64,000 nucleotides of DNA. Origin: Clostridium sp. C2-6-12 (GTDB lineage Bacteria; Bacillota; Clostridia; Clostridiales; Clostridiaceae). Location: assembly GCF_009928485.1 (NCBI RefSeq), contig NZ_JAABNP010000024.1, positions 17,661-81,660 on the forward strand, read 5' to 3'. A program made the position numbers and the translations under genes. Below the pieces are notes generated by a model, which saw only the letters and a program-made list of their open reading frames with translations, ran no database searches and had not been told where the DNA came from. Below are positions 26,494-33,890 of this stretch, piece by piece (position 1 is the first letter of the stretch; each line of letters begins with the position of its first letter).

Positions 26494-26580
26494 GTGAAAG
26501 ATAGGTTTTTGGTGTTGATAACACGACAAAAAGCCCTAAACAGGGCAAAATTTAAAAATATTCGATTGGTAAAGGATTAA
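26494..26580 (+). CDS. Possible 28-residue leader peptide
   Basis: A GTG-started frame, MKDRFLVLITRQK..., ends at 26580. Support is an excellent ribosome binding site AAGGAAGGTGAT at 26479-26490. It is basic, short, and lies just before the structured RNA, so it might be a leader peptide or chance. Confidence 0.3.
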   Translation: MKDRFLVLITRQKALNRAKFKNIRLVKD

Positions 26581-26589
26581 TGATCCGAA

Positions 26590-26704
26590 AGCTATGGTAT
26601 TGCACCTTGTTGCCATAACACCTGCATATTTACAATAATCTGACCATAGCTCCAGATTTGTAAATACCGGGAGAGCAACATATAAAAACACTGAAAAGGT
26701 GTAA
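26590..26704 (+). ncRNA. Candidate structured RNA with a pseudoknot
   Basis: This stretch is richer in G+C than its surroundings. Nested pairings are TTGCACCT (26600-26607) with AGGTGTAA (26697-26704), TGTTGC (26608-26613) with GCAACA (26675-26680), and TTTACAA-TA-ATCTG (26630-26642) with CAGAT-TTGTAAA (26653-26664). The loop of the last hairpin, ACCATAGCT (26643-26651), is fully complementary to AGCTATGGT (26590-26598), which makes a 9-bp pseudoknot. All these matches in 115 bases are hard to get by chance. It could be a free RNA or a leader controlling the gene at 26814. I recognise no known family. Confidence 0.55.
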
Positions 26705-26720
26705 TTATAATACATCAATT

Positions 26721-26810
26721 TTACAATAAATACAAGTATTGTAAAGTTAAATGGGCTAAATCGGCACTTTTTCATTACTATTTGTGCCGGCGATAGCCGG
26801 AATGGAGGTT
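26721..26810 (+). promoter_or_regulatory. Further hairpins between the RNA and the next start codon
   Basis: TTTACAATA / TATTGTAAA (from about 26720), CGGCAC / GTGCCG (26762-26788) and CCGGC-GATA-GCCGG (26788-26800) follow. The last ends a few bases before the GGAGG of the gene at 26814, so folding could affect its translation. Confidence 0.4.
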
Positions 26811-26813
26811 TAT

Positions 26814-27689
26814 ATGTCAAATTTAAAAGCTAAACTGGTACACAAGATTGAAAGTACAACAGATAATACAGTAAATATCAGTGGAAATGATATGATAGCA
26901 GAAAATAATACTAAAGAAGATAATTTAATATTACTTAAACCTAATGAGGTAAGTAACGAATTTTCCTATGTTCCTGACCTTCAAATAACTTTAAATGAAG
27001 CTAGAGAAAGAATAGAGTTACTTCAAAGCTTTGTTAAAGAAATGATGATACCTAAAGTAGATTATGGTTTTATACCTAATTGTGATAAACCAGCATTATT
27101 TAAGCCAGGAGCAGAAAAGCTTTGTGATATATTTGGATTCTCTAAGCAATTAGAAATATTAAATAGAGTTGAAGATTGGAAGGATGGTTTATTTCATTAT
27201 GAAGTAAAAGTAATATTAATAAATAAACGTTCTGGAGTTATTGAAGCAGAAGGAATTGGTAGTTGCAATACAAAGGAAAGAAAGTATATTAAGCAAGACA
27301 GCTACAGCTTAATTAATACTATTTTAAAGATGGCAAAGAAAAGAGCTTTTGTAGATGCAGTATTATCAGCTACAAGATCATCAGGTATATTTACTCAGGA
27401 TGTTGAAGAATTAGATGATAATGAATTATCAAGACCAACAGAGAAAAGAAATAAAAATTCAAAGAATACAGTTGATAATAATAAAAAGCCTACAGAAGCA
27501 GTTAAAGAAATTCCAATAACAAAGGAACAACAAACTCAAATAGTATTAACCATAAATAAAAATAAGATACCTATAGAATATGCTAAAGGACTTATGCAAG
27601 AGAAGTACAAAGTTAGCGAGAGTAAATTGCTTACAGCTGATCAAGCAGGAGAATTCATTGATTTATTAAAGTGTTCTACTATAATATAA
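26814..27689 (+). CDS. Phage-type DNA-binding protein, probable single-strand annealing partner of YqaJ
   Basis: About 291 residues. A conserved core runs from about 60 to 200 with DYGFIPNCDKPALFKPGAEKL, EVKVILINKRSGVIEAEG and TILKMAKKRAFVDAVLSAT, a pattern I know from phage proteins found beside recombination exonucleases. The C-terminus has a lysine-rich linker and a small helical domain (ITKEQQTQI...YAKGLMQEKY). Its place 1.3 kb after the YqaJ exonuclease suggests it anneals or protects single-stranded DNA; I do not see a RecT or Erf signature, so this is inference. I use the ATG at 26814 after GGAGG; the frame is open further upstream through the structured region. Confidence 0.7.
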   Translation: MSNLKAKLVHKIESTTDNTVNISGNDMIAENNTKEDNLILLKPNEVSNEFSYVPDLQITLNEARERIELLQSFVKEMMIPKVDYGFIPNCDKPALFKPGAEKLCDIFGFSKQLEILNRVEDWKDGLFHYEVKVILINKRSGVIEAEGIGSCNTKERKYIKQDSYSLINTILKMAKKRAFVDAVLSATRSSGIFTQDVEELDDNELSRPTEKRNKNSKNTVDNNKKPTEAVKEIPITKEQQTQIVLTINKNKIPIEYAKGLMQEKYKVSESKLLTADQAGEFIDLLKCSTII

Positions 27690-27740
27690 ATTCAAATTAG
27701 AATATGGAGATAAGCTATAAAATTTGTTTGCAACTTTATT

Positions 27741-27775
27741 TGTCACACAATACTATTTGTTGTGTGACATTTTTG
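27741..27775 (+). terminator. Rho-independent terminator of the recombination module
   Basis: A 10-bp stem TGTCACACAA / TTGTGTGACA with a 9-base loop, then ATTTTTG. Flanking AAATTTGTTTGCA and TGCGAACAAAATTT extend it imperfectly. Confidence 0.85.
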
Positions 27776-27850
27776 AGGTGCGAACAAAATTTAAAGGTTA
27801 TTTTTATTCTAATTTTGTTAATAAAAATTAAGAAAAAGGAATGATAAAAA

Positions 27851-28303
27851 ATGAGTATAAATCATGCAAAAAGAGTGGATATTGTATCAATAAAGATGAT
27901 TAAGGAAAGTAGTATATTATATGCAAATAGAAAAATAATGACACCCAAGGATTGTTTAGAAATAGTAAAGCCTTTATTAGAGGAGTGCGACAGAGAAAGA
28001 TTAGTAGTTTGCTGCTTAAATGCAAAAAACGAACCAACTAATATAAGTATTGTATCAATTGGTTCATTAAGCACATCAATAGTACACCCAAGAGAAGTTT
28101 TTAAGACAGCTGTAATTAGTAATTCTGCATCAATTATAATAGCTCATAATCATCCATCTGGAGATCCAATTCCTTCAAAAGAAGATATAAGTATTACGGA
28201 GAGATTAAAAGAATCAGGAAAAATAATTGGAATTAATTTAATAGATCATTTAATAATAGGAGATAGTAAATACCTAAGTTTAAAGGAAGAAGGATATTTA
28301 TAA
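27851..28303 (+). CDS. RadC-like JAB/MPN domain protein
   Basis: 150 residues corresponding to the C-terminal JAMM domain of RadC without the usual N-terminal helix-hairpin-helix. The metal motif H99-N-H101-x10-D112 is intact (HNHPSGDPIPSKED), followed by IIGINLIDHLIIGD. Short RadC-like proteins are common on prophages, plasmids and genomic islands; their biochemical role is unsettled. Starts at ATG after AAAAAGGAATGA. It lies after the module's terminator so should have its own promoter. Confidence 0.9.
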   Translation: MSINHAKRVDIVSIKMIKESSILYANRKIMTPKDCLEIVKPLLEECDRERLVVCCLNAKNEPTNISIVSIGSLSTSIVHPREVFKTAVISNSASIIIAHNHPSGDPIPSKEDISITERLKESGKIIGINLIDHLIIGDSKYLSLKEEGYL

Positions 28304-28339
28304 AATTTATTGATATATTTGGTGTTTAAATATACTAAG

Positions 28340-28371
28340 GTACATTATATGTCCTTTATAATCACTATAAT
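28340..28371 (+). promoter_or_regulatory. Second promoter with the shared 15-bp operator
   Basis: GTACATTATATGTCC (28340-28354), then 11 bases, then TATAAT (28366-28371). Compared with 19320-19351 the operator differs at one base and the spacing is the same. It drives the small gene at 28406. Confidence 0.65.
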
Positions 28372-28405
28372 AAAATTGTAAATTAAATTAGGAGATGATT
28401 GTTAT

Positions 28406-28579
28406 ATGAGTGATATAAATACAAAAATAATTTTAAATATTGAAATAAACGATTCAATTTTATTAAATAAAGTAACTAATTTAGTTGATGAGTTGTCTTT
28501 ATCTATGGATGAATTTGTTTTATATTCAACAAATAAATTAATATATGATATTGAATGCACACGAAAACTAAGAGGCTAA
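28406..28579 (+). CDS. 57-residue ribbon-helix-helix-like protein
   Basis: A short beta strand (KIILNIEIN) followed by two helices (LLNKVTNLVDELSLS and MDEFVLYSTNKLIYDIE) fits the ribbon-helix-helix fold of small DNA-binding proteins such as antitoxins and Arc-type repressors. No toxin gene accompanies it, so I prefer a regulator of the element. The ribosome binding site TTAGGAGATG is strong. It has the same operator as the WYL gene and converges on the XRE regulator gene, with stop codons overlapping by 4 bases. Confidence 0.7.
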   Translation: MSDINTKIILNIEINDSILLNKVTNLVDELSLSMDEFVLYSTNKLIYDIECTRKLRG

Positions 28580-28908
28580 TTAGAGTTACTTAAATGAGAA
28601 AACATAGTACGTATTACATCAAGAGCCATTTGTTTATTAGCTAAACTCTTACCATCTAAAAGCTGCTGAAATTGATTTAATATAGCATCGCTTTTTAAGC
28701 TTTCATAATCATTCAATATATAATCAACAGATACATTTAATTTGTAGGTGATTCTAAGAAGAGTATCTAAAGTAACATTTCTTTCCCCACGCTCGATTTG
28801 CCCCATATAAGAGGTAGATATATTAACAGCTTCGGCAAGCTGCTCTTGAGTTAAATTTAATTTTAGACGTTCTTCTTTGATTCGCTTTCCCAACATAATA
28901 TAATCCAT
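28576..28908 (-). CDS. XRE family transcriptional regulator
   Basis: 110 residues with a canonical Cro/C1-type helix-turn-helix at about 8-62 (LTQEQLAEAVNISTSYMGQIERGERNVTLDTLLRI) and a short C-terminal tail that probably serves dimerisation. It starts at ATG (28908) with AAAGGATGATTTT before it. The only element gene besides the transposases on the minus strand, so likely the element's repressor, with operators expected in the divergent region to its right. No peptidase domain is fused to it. Confidence 0.9.
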   Translation of the reverse strand: MDYIMLGKRIKEERLKLNLTQEQLAEAVNISTSYMGQIERGERNVTLDTLLRITYKLNVSVDYILNDYESLKSDAILNQFQQLLDGKSLANKQMALDVIRTMFSHLSNSN

Positions 28909-29252
28909 AAAATCATCCTTTCTATGAATAGATTAAGTTAAAATTACAAATAGTTTAACAGACCAACAGCTGTATTTAGATTTACTAATAGAGTAATAAA
29001 AGTATTGTGTTCTATTGCAGGAGTTAATATACAAAAATATAAATATATATTATATAAATGGTATCTAGTCGATAGGTAACTGCTTATAAGACGGATCGTA
29101 AGAAAGAATAGTTATATAATTTTAGCAGCTAATAGCTGTATAATTATTGACTGATAGTAAAAGTTAATATATCATTTTAGATGGAAATGTATTCCTAAAA
29201 AAAGAATATTGGTGTAATAGAAAAGAATTATATGAGTTAGGAGAGATAAATT
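28909..29252. other. Divergent regulatory region between the XRE and LITAF-like genes
   Basis: About 340 bases, no gene. CAGCTAATAGCTG (near 29133-29145) is a perfect palindrome with 5-base arms and AACAGCTGTAT recurs near 28966; these could be XRE operator half-sites. No clear sigma-A promoter stands out. AGTTAGGAGAGA precedes the next start. Confidence 0.45.
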
Positions 29253-30962
29253 ATGAAGTGCCCCAAATGCGGAAAAGAAAACTGTATAGTAATGTCTGAA
29301 ACAGATTCACAAGGTTACGATTTTATTAATGGATGTTGTTGTTATATTTTATTAGGCCCTTTAGGATTATTATGTGGTGCTTGTGGAATGGGAAATTCTA
29401 CAACAACCTATTGGGTTTGTAATGATTGCGGAAATAAATTTCAATTAAGTAACAAGCAAATTGAAAAGAATGCAGAAGAGATTGGTATTCAGCAAGAAAT
29501 TGAAAGCTATGCATTAAATTTAACATTTGGAAATGACATGAATTTAGAAAATTTAGAATTAGACGAGCAAATAGTAAAAAGCTTTATCAATAATTGGAAT
29601 AATGTTTATGGAGAATTTACTGAAACATTGCAAAAAAGAATTATAGACAAGTTGTCCAATGATCAGAGTAAAGACTCATTAAGAATAAAAAAGATAATTT
29701 ATGATTCTATAGGAGAAAATAAAAATTTCATAGAAAATAAAGAAACTATTTTATTTATATTTGATAATAGTGAAAATTTAGATGGGAAATCAGGATTTAT
29801 AATAACATCAAAAAATATATATTCTAAGGATAGGTTTTTTCAGAGAAAGACTAGAAGAATCACATCTGATATTATAATAGAAAAAAACTTGTATAATAAT
29901 TTAATGATTGATGGTATTACAATTAGATTGAATTCAATATTAAACACTGAATTAGAAATATTAATGAGATTAATTAAAGATAGCTTAAAAATTGAAAATG
30001 CTAATGGAAATAAATTTGACTTAAAAATAGGAGTACAGGGTTCTAATGGAACAATAAAAAGTCATGTTCTCAAATATAAAGAAGATATATATTATTGTGA
30101 AAAAGAAGGTAGAAATAAGCCAACAATATATAAGACTAATGATAAAAATAGCCCAATAAAAATTTATGAAGGGTCTGGGAATATTAGTAATTTAAATGTT
30201 ATAGAAAGTGAATTGTATTTTATTGAAGAAAAAATGCTACAAGGGGCAGATGTTTTATTGGTAAATCTGTTAAACAATAAAAAAGTAATTATTAAAAATA
30301 AAATTGAAAAATCAGCAAAACTAGTTAATGGAAAACTATATTATAGTAAAAAAAGCAATGAAATAATTTGCATGGATTTAAAAACAAAAAATGAAACTAT
30401 ATTAACCAAGGATTTAAAGTCGGGATTTAGTATTTGGAATGGGTATATATATTATATAAATAGAAATGATGCGTGTTTATATAAAATTAGACTTGATGGA
30501 TCAGAAGAAGGTAAAATTTATTCTGGGAATATAGGTAATGTTGATGATTTAGTAGTAGATAATGAGATTGTATATTATAAAAAAAATGATAGCTTATATA
30601 AAATAGATAATGATAATACAAAAGAGATATTAAAATGTCAAAAGCTTGAACAAGCAGTTGTTTGTAATGATAACATTATTTTCATTGCTAAAAAACCAGA
30701 GTATATAGTTAATAATAATGAAGTTAATTTTCTAAATAGCGAAGAAACTGCATTATACATATTCAATATTAAAGCAGGAAAGATTAAAATTTTGACATAT
30801 GAAGAATGCAATAATATTTATATATTAAATAATAAAATATGTTTTAAAGCACAAAATACTCAGGATTTAGTTTGGAATTCAACCTATGGAGTGAACTGTA
30901 TGATAGATCCTAATACAGGAATAAAATTATATTTTAAGGATGGAGAATTTGATTCAATATGA
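29253..30962 (+). CDS. LITAF-like zinc-ribbon protein with C-terminal DUF5050 propeller-like region
   Basis: 569 residues. The N-terminus has CPKCGKENC, then a cysteine-rich hydrophobic stretch (INGCCCYILLGPLGLLCGACG), then CNDCGNKF. Two CxxC pairs flanking a short membrane-inserting segment is the LITAF zinc-ribbon arrangement, which sits on membranes. A central region (about 100-250) is not recognised. The C-terminal 300 residues consist of YIYYINRND-LYKIRLDGSEE-type repeats as in DUF5050, expected to fold as a beta-propeller. Function unknown. It overlaps the next gene by 4 bases, so translation is coupled. Not typical of mobile-element core functions; possible cargo. Confidence 0.7.
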   Translation: MKCPKCGKENCIVMSETDSQGYDFINGCCCYILLGPLGLLCGACGMGNSTTTYWVCNDCGNKFQLSNKQIEKNAEEIGIQQEIESYALNLTFGNDMNLENLELDEQIVKSFINNWNNVYGEFTETLQKRIIDKLSNDQSKDSLRIKKIIYDSIGENKNFIENKETILFIFDNSENLDGKSGFIITSKNIYSKDRFFQRKTRRITSDIIIEKNLYNNLMIDGITIRLNSILNTELEILMRLIKDSLKIENANGNKFDLKIGVQGSNGTIKSHVLKYKEDIYYCEKEGRNKPTIYKTNDKNSPIKIYEGSGNISNLNVIESELYFIEEKMLQGADVLLVNLLNNKKVIIKNKIEKSAKLVNGKLYYSKKSNEIICMDLKTKNETILTKDLKSGFSIWNGYIYYINRNDACLYKIRLDGSEEGKIYSGNIGNVDDLVVDNEIVYYKKNDSLYKIDNDNTKEILKCQKLEQAVVCNDNIIFIAKKPEYIVNNNEVNFLNSEETALYIFNIKAGKIKILTYEECNNIYILNNKICFKAQNTQDLVWNSTYGVNCMIDPNTGIKLYFKDGEFDSI

Positions 30963-31384
30963 ACAAGAAGCAGATACTATGGTTAAAATTAATGAATATA
31001 GGACATATTTGTGGATGCCATCAGTTACCTAATAGAAGCTTTTTTTATAAAGGATATCAATTTCCAATTTGTGCACGATGTATAGGAGTTATGATTGGAT
31101 ACTTTATATCATTCATATATAGGCAAAATAGTATAACAGTTAATTTGATTCTCATGTTAACTATGCTAATTGATTGGAGTTTACAATTTGCAAAAATAAA
31201 AAGTTCAACCAATTTAAAGCGCTTAATTACAGGAACTATGGGTGGATATGGACTTATGAATATTTACATAATAATCATAAGCGGAATATATTTATTACTT
31301 GGAAAATATAGCATTTATGTATTTATTGGAACCTTTGCAGTTTTATTTATTACATATTACTTATTACAAAAAATTAGAGTTTAA
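30959..31384 (+). CDS. DUF2085 family membrane protein
   Basis: 141 residues with the DUF2085 signature: CGCHQLPNRSFFYKGYQFPICARCIGVMIGYF. About three to four membrane helices follow. The CHQ-CxRC residues may bind a metal or heme; function unknown. Its ATG overlaps the stop of the LITAF-like gene (ATGA), so the two are made together and probably act at the same membrane. Confidence 0.88.
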   Translation: MNKKQILWLKLMNIGHICGCHQLPNRSFFYKGYQFPICARCIGVMIGYFISFIYRQNSITVNLILMLTMLIDWSLQFAKIKSSTNLKRLITGTMGGYGLMNIYIIIISGIYLLLGKYSIYVFIGTFAVLFITYYLLQKIRV

Positions 31385-31430
31385 ATAATTTAAAGAAGGA
31401 AGATTAAAAATAGAGGGGAGATTGATAGTT

Positions 31431-32264
31431 ATGGAATTTGTTAAAAAAAATAGAAAGAAAATATTAATAGGTATAATAATTATTGCTTTTTTAACGTTAG
31501 TAGGTGCAGTACAAGTTATAAGAGTTGTTGGTGGAAATATATTAAAAGCAGTAAATGGTGAAACAGAAGTAGAATCAAATGGGGATATTACTTCATTAAG
31601 TTCAAGTGATGCTAAAAAGATTGTAGACAATGCTGAAAAGGAACTTAAGGCTAAAGAAGAAGCAGACAAGAAACTTCAAGATAGTGAAAAGAAAATATTT
31701 GAGGCTAAAGTAAATGCAGCAAAAGCTAATGAAAGTAAATTAGTTCAATTACCATCTTCTGATATAGTACCTAATACAAATTTTGATAGACATGGAACTT
31801 TAGGAGTTGCTAAAATCGATGATAATTATTATGTTGGATATTATTGTGGATTAGAACAAGTATGGGATGCTACTATAAAAGCAAATAATAGAGCTCTTGT
31901 AATGAAAATTTTAAAAGATAGAGGAGAGATGAACAATGAAGAATATCAACAAGCCGCAGCTGAATTAAAAGGTTATTCTCCATATATAAAAAAGATTCAA
32001 GATATGGATATGAAAACAGCAGATCCTAAAGAACTTCAAAAAATAGTTTATGAATATGCATTAGATACTATACGTATGAATATGAGATATGCTGATAGTA
32101 ATATAGTTGGTCAATTAACGAATGGTGTATTTGCTAAAAATGATGCATATTTAACAGATGCTATATATCTTGGTAAAAGAACAACTACAGGAAAAGAGTC
32201 TGAAGAATATTTATATAAATTAGATGATAATAAATATCCAGCATTAAATAAGAATATGTCATAA
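31431..32264 (+). CDS. Membrane-anchored hypothetical protein
   Basis: 277 residues. One N-terminal membrane helix (KILIGIIIIAFLTLVGAVQVI) after a lysine-rich start, then a charged helical linker (residues 60-105) and a soluble C-terminal domain with GTLGVAKIDDNYYVGYYCG and RMNMRYADSNIVG. Topology predicts the domain outside the cell. No known family recognised. I use the ATG at 31431, 10 bases after GAGGGGAGA. It follows the DUF2085 gene by 46 bases, so likely in the same operon. Confidence 0.65.
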   Translation: MEFVKKNRKKILIGIIIIAFLTLVGAVQVIRVVGGNILKAVNGETEVESNGDITSLSSSDAKKIVDNAEKELKAKEEADKKLQDSEKKIFEAKVNAAKANESKLVQLPSSDIVPNTNFDRHGTLGVAKIDDNYYVGYYCGLEQVWDATIKANNRALVMKILKDRGEMNNEEYQQAAAELKGYSPYIKKIQDMDMKTADPKELQKIVYEYALDTIRMNMRYADSNIVGQLTNGVFAKNDAYLTDAIYLGKRTTTGKESEEYLYKLDDNKYPALNKNMS

Positions 32265-32313
32265 AAAATATAAACAGTGTATAACTCCATTTATGGATCA
32301 ACGTATTAATTAA

Positions 32314-32490
32314 CTATATATACTAACACCATTACCGAAATACACCAATGCACATTATAAAGCATTGGATATAAATCCAAGAGAGAGTGGAGAGATTATA
32401 GATGATACTTATTATTCAAAGATAGCAGAGTTCAATCTAAGAACGGCTAAAGATTTATTTACTATACCATTAATGATGATAATAAATTAG
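32314..32490 (+). pseudogene. Possible remnant of a coding sequence
   Basis: An open stretch of about 58 codons without a start, with protein-like composition (DINPRESGEIIDDTYYSKI and FNLRTAKDLFTIP). It lies between the membrane protein gene and the insertion sequences, so it may be the 3' piece of a gene broken by them. I do not recognise the parent. Confidence 0.3.
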
Positions 32491-32515
32491 GTAATGATAA
32501 ATAGCTATTATTGAA

Positions 32516-33880
32516 TTAAAATATTTTAGAATAAAAATTATGAGGTGTGTTATGCACCTCATTCAGATTGTAGACAAAAAGCATTTTCTTCTCGCTAAGA
32601 AAATGCTTTTTGTTGATTTTATGACATTGTTTATTTAAAATTTTTCTTATTAGAATGTAAAAAGTGCTATCGACGCGATAGCCACCGATCCTTTTCCATA
32701 AGTGATTTGCCATCTTTTTTAAATTCATGCATGCAAAAGTAAGCGTAACCTCAATTTTGATTTTGGCTAAGCCTCTTAGGTGTGTATATCTCATACTATG
32801 CTTTTCCTTAGCATCAGCAAAAACTCTTTCTGTTGTTTCTTTTCTGCATTTATAAACAGAGTTTACATACCTATCATGTCTAAGATGATTTGCTTCTTCA
32901 AGATAATCTTCCCAAACATGCCTGGTTACAAGCTTTTGATAATTCTTGCTGTTTGTACACTTATTTATGTGTGGACATTTTTTGCATTCACATGGATTAG
33001 ATTTATATTCTCTATAGCCATCCCTATTGGTTGTACTGTATTTCAATATTTTGTCATTTGGACAAATATAAATATCATTATACTAATCATAAACATACTC
33101 ATACTTTTTGAAAAAACCATCCTTCGTCATCGGTCTTTTATATGGAAGTGTAGGTAAAATATTATCATCAAATAGTGTTTTGCATATGTACGGTGTTATA
33201 TATCCCGCATCCATAGCTATTGCTAGGATGTTATTAATGCAATACTTTTCTTTCAAACTTTTGTATAAATCAATAAATCCAACACTATCATGTACATTTC
33301 CGGATGTAACATGAAAATCTAATATATAGTTATTGTTATCACAGGCAGTATGAGCTAAGTATGCAAAACATTTTTCTTTCTCATTCTTATAAAACATACC
33401 ACTATCTTTATCAGTAGTACTTTCCACAACTACCTTCGTGTCGGTTGATTTTTCAGTTTTTTTTAAAGGTTTTTTATCATGTTTTTCTCTATCTTCATCT
33501 ATTTCTTTTTCTAATTGATCTTGATACTTTTTAGCTTCTGTTTCAATTTCCTTTTTAGTATATTTTCGTTTATTAGCACTAGCTTTTATATGAGTTGAAT
33601 CTATGTATATTTCCGATAGATTTATAAATCCATGTTCATCAGCTTTCTCTAATATTTTAATGAAAATTATATTAAATAAATCAGTATCTTTAAATCTTCT
33701 TTCATAGTTTTTATTGAAAGTTGAAAAATGAGGTATTTTCTCATTAAACGAGTATCCAATAAACCATCTATATGCTATGTTTACTTCAATTTCTCTTATC
33801 GTTTGCCTCATTGATGGAATACCAAACAAATATTGAATCATAATAATTTTTATTAGTACTACTGGATCAATGCTTGGCGC
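32516..33880 (-). pseudogene. IS1182 transposase, C-terminal part with an in-frame TAG
   Basis: Reading leftwards from the IS4 junction the frame gives GAPSIDPVVLIKI, SMRQTIREIEVNIAYRWFIGY, HFSTFNKNYERRF, YIDSTHIKASANKRKY, then stops at TAG (33083-33085) after KKYEYVYD, and resumes in the same phase with CPNDKILKYSTTNRDGYREY to the end. Family members have an uninterrupted frame there. So this is a nonsense mutation, not a frameshift. The aspartate of STHIKA and the downstream DDE residues are present, but the protein cannot be made whole. Confidence 0.88.
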
Positions 33881-33890
33881 GCCGAACGCA
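33881..33890. repeat. 10-bp target duplication of the IS4-family element, left copy
   Basis: GCCGAACGCA, identical to 35412-35421, directly abuts the left inverted repeat. Confidence 0.95.

Noticed and set aside
26590..26704. Known self-cleaving ribozyme (hammerhead, twister or HDV type)
   Set aside because: The conserved core sequences of these classes are not present in the right order.
26536..26820. Open frame on the minus strand over the structured RNA
   Set aside because: It lies opposite the hairpins and the next gene's start, has no ribosome binding site, and its composition fits chance.
28406..28908. Toxin-antitoxin pair formed by the RHH-like and XRE genes
   Set aside because: The genes converge and neither resembles a toxin; two regulators are a better reading.
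17638..33085. Possible recoding of TAG as a sense codon, because two frames in the element are split by one in-phase TAG
   Set aside because: Intact genes inside and outside the element end at TAG with normal spacing to the next gene (for example the HepT-like gene at 9098 and the response regulator at 50296), and the IS1182 copy is already dead from another lesion. Nonsense mutation or separate genes are simpler.
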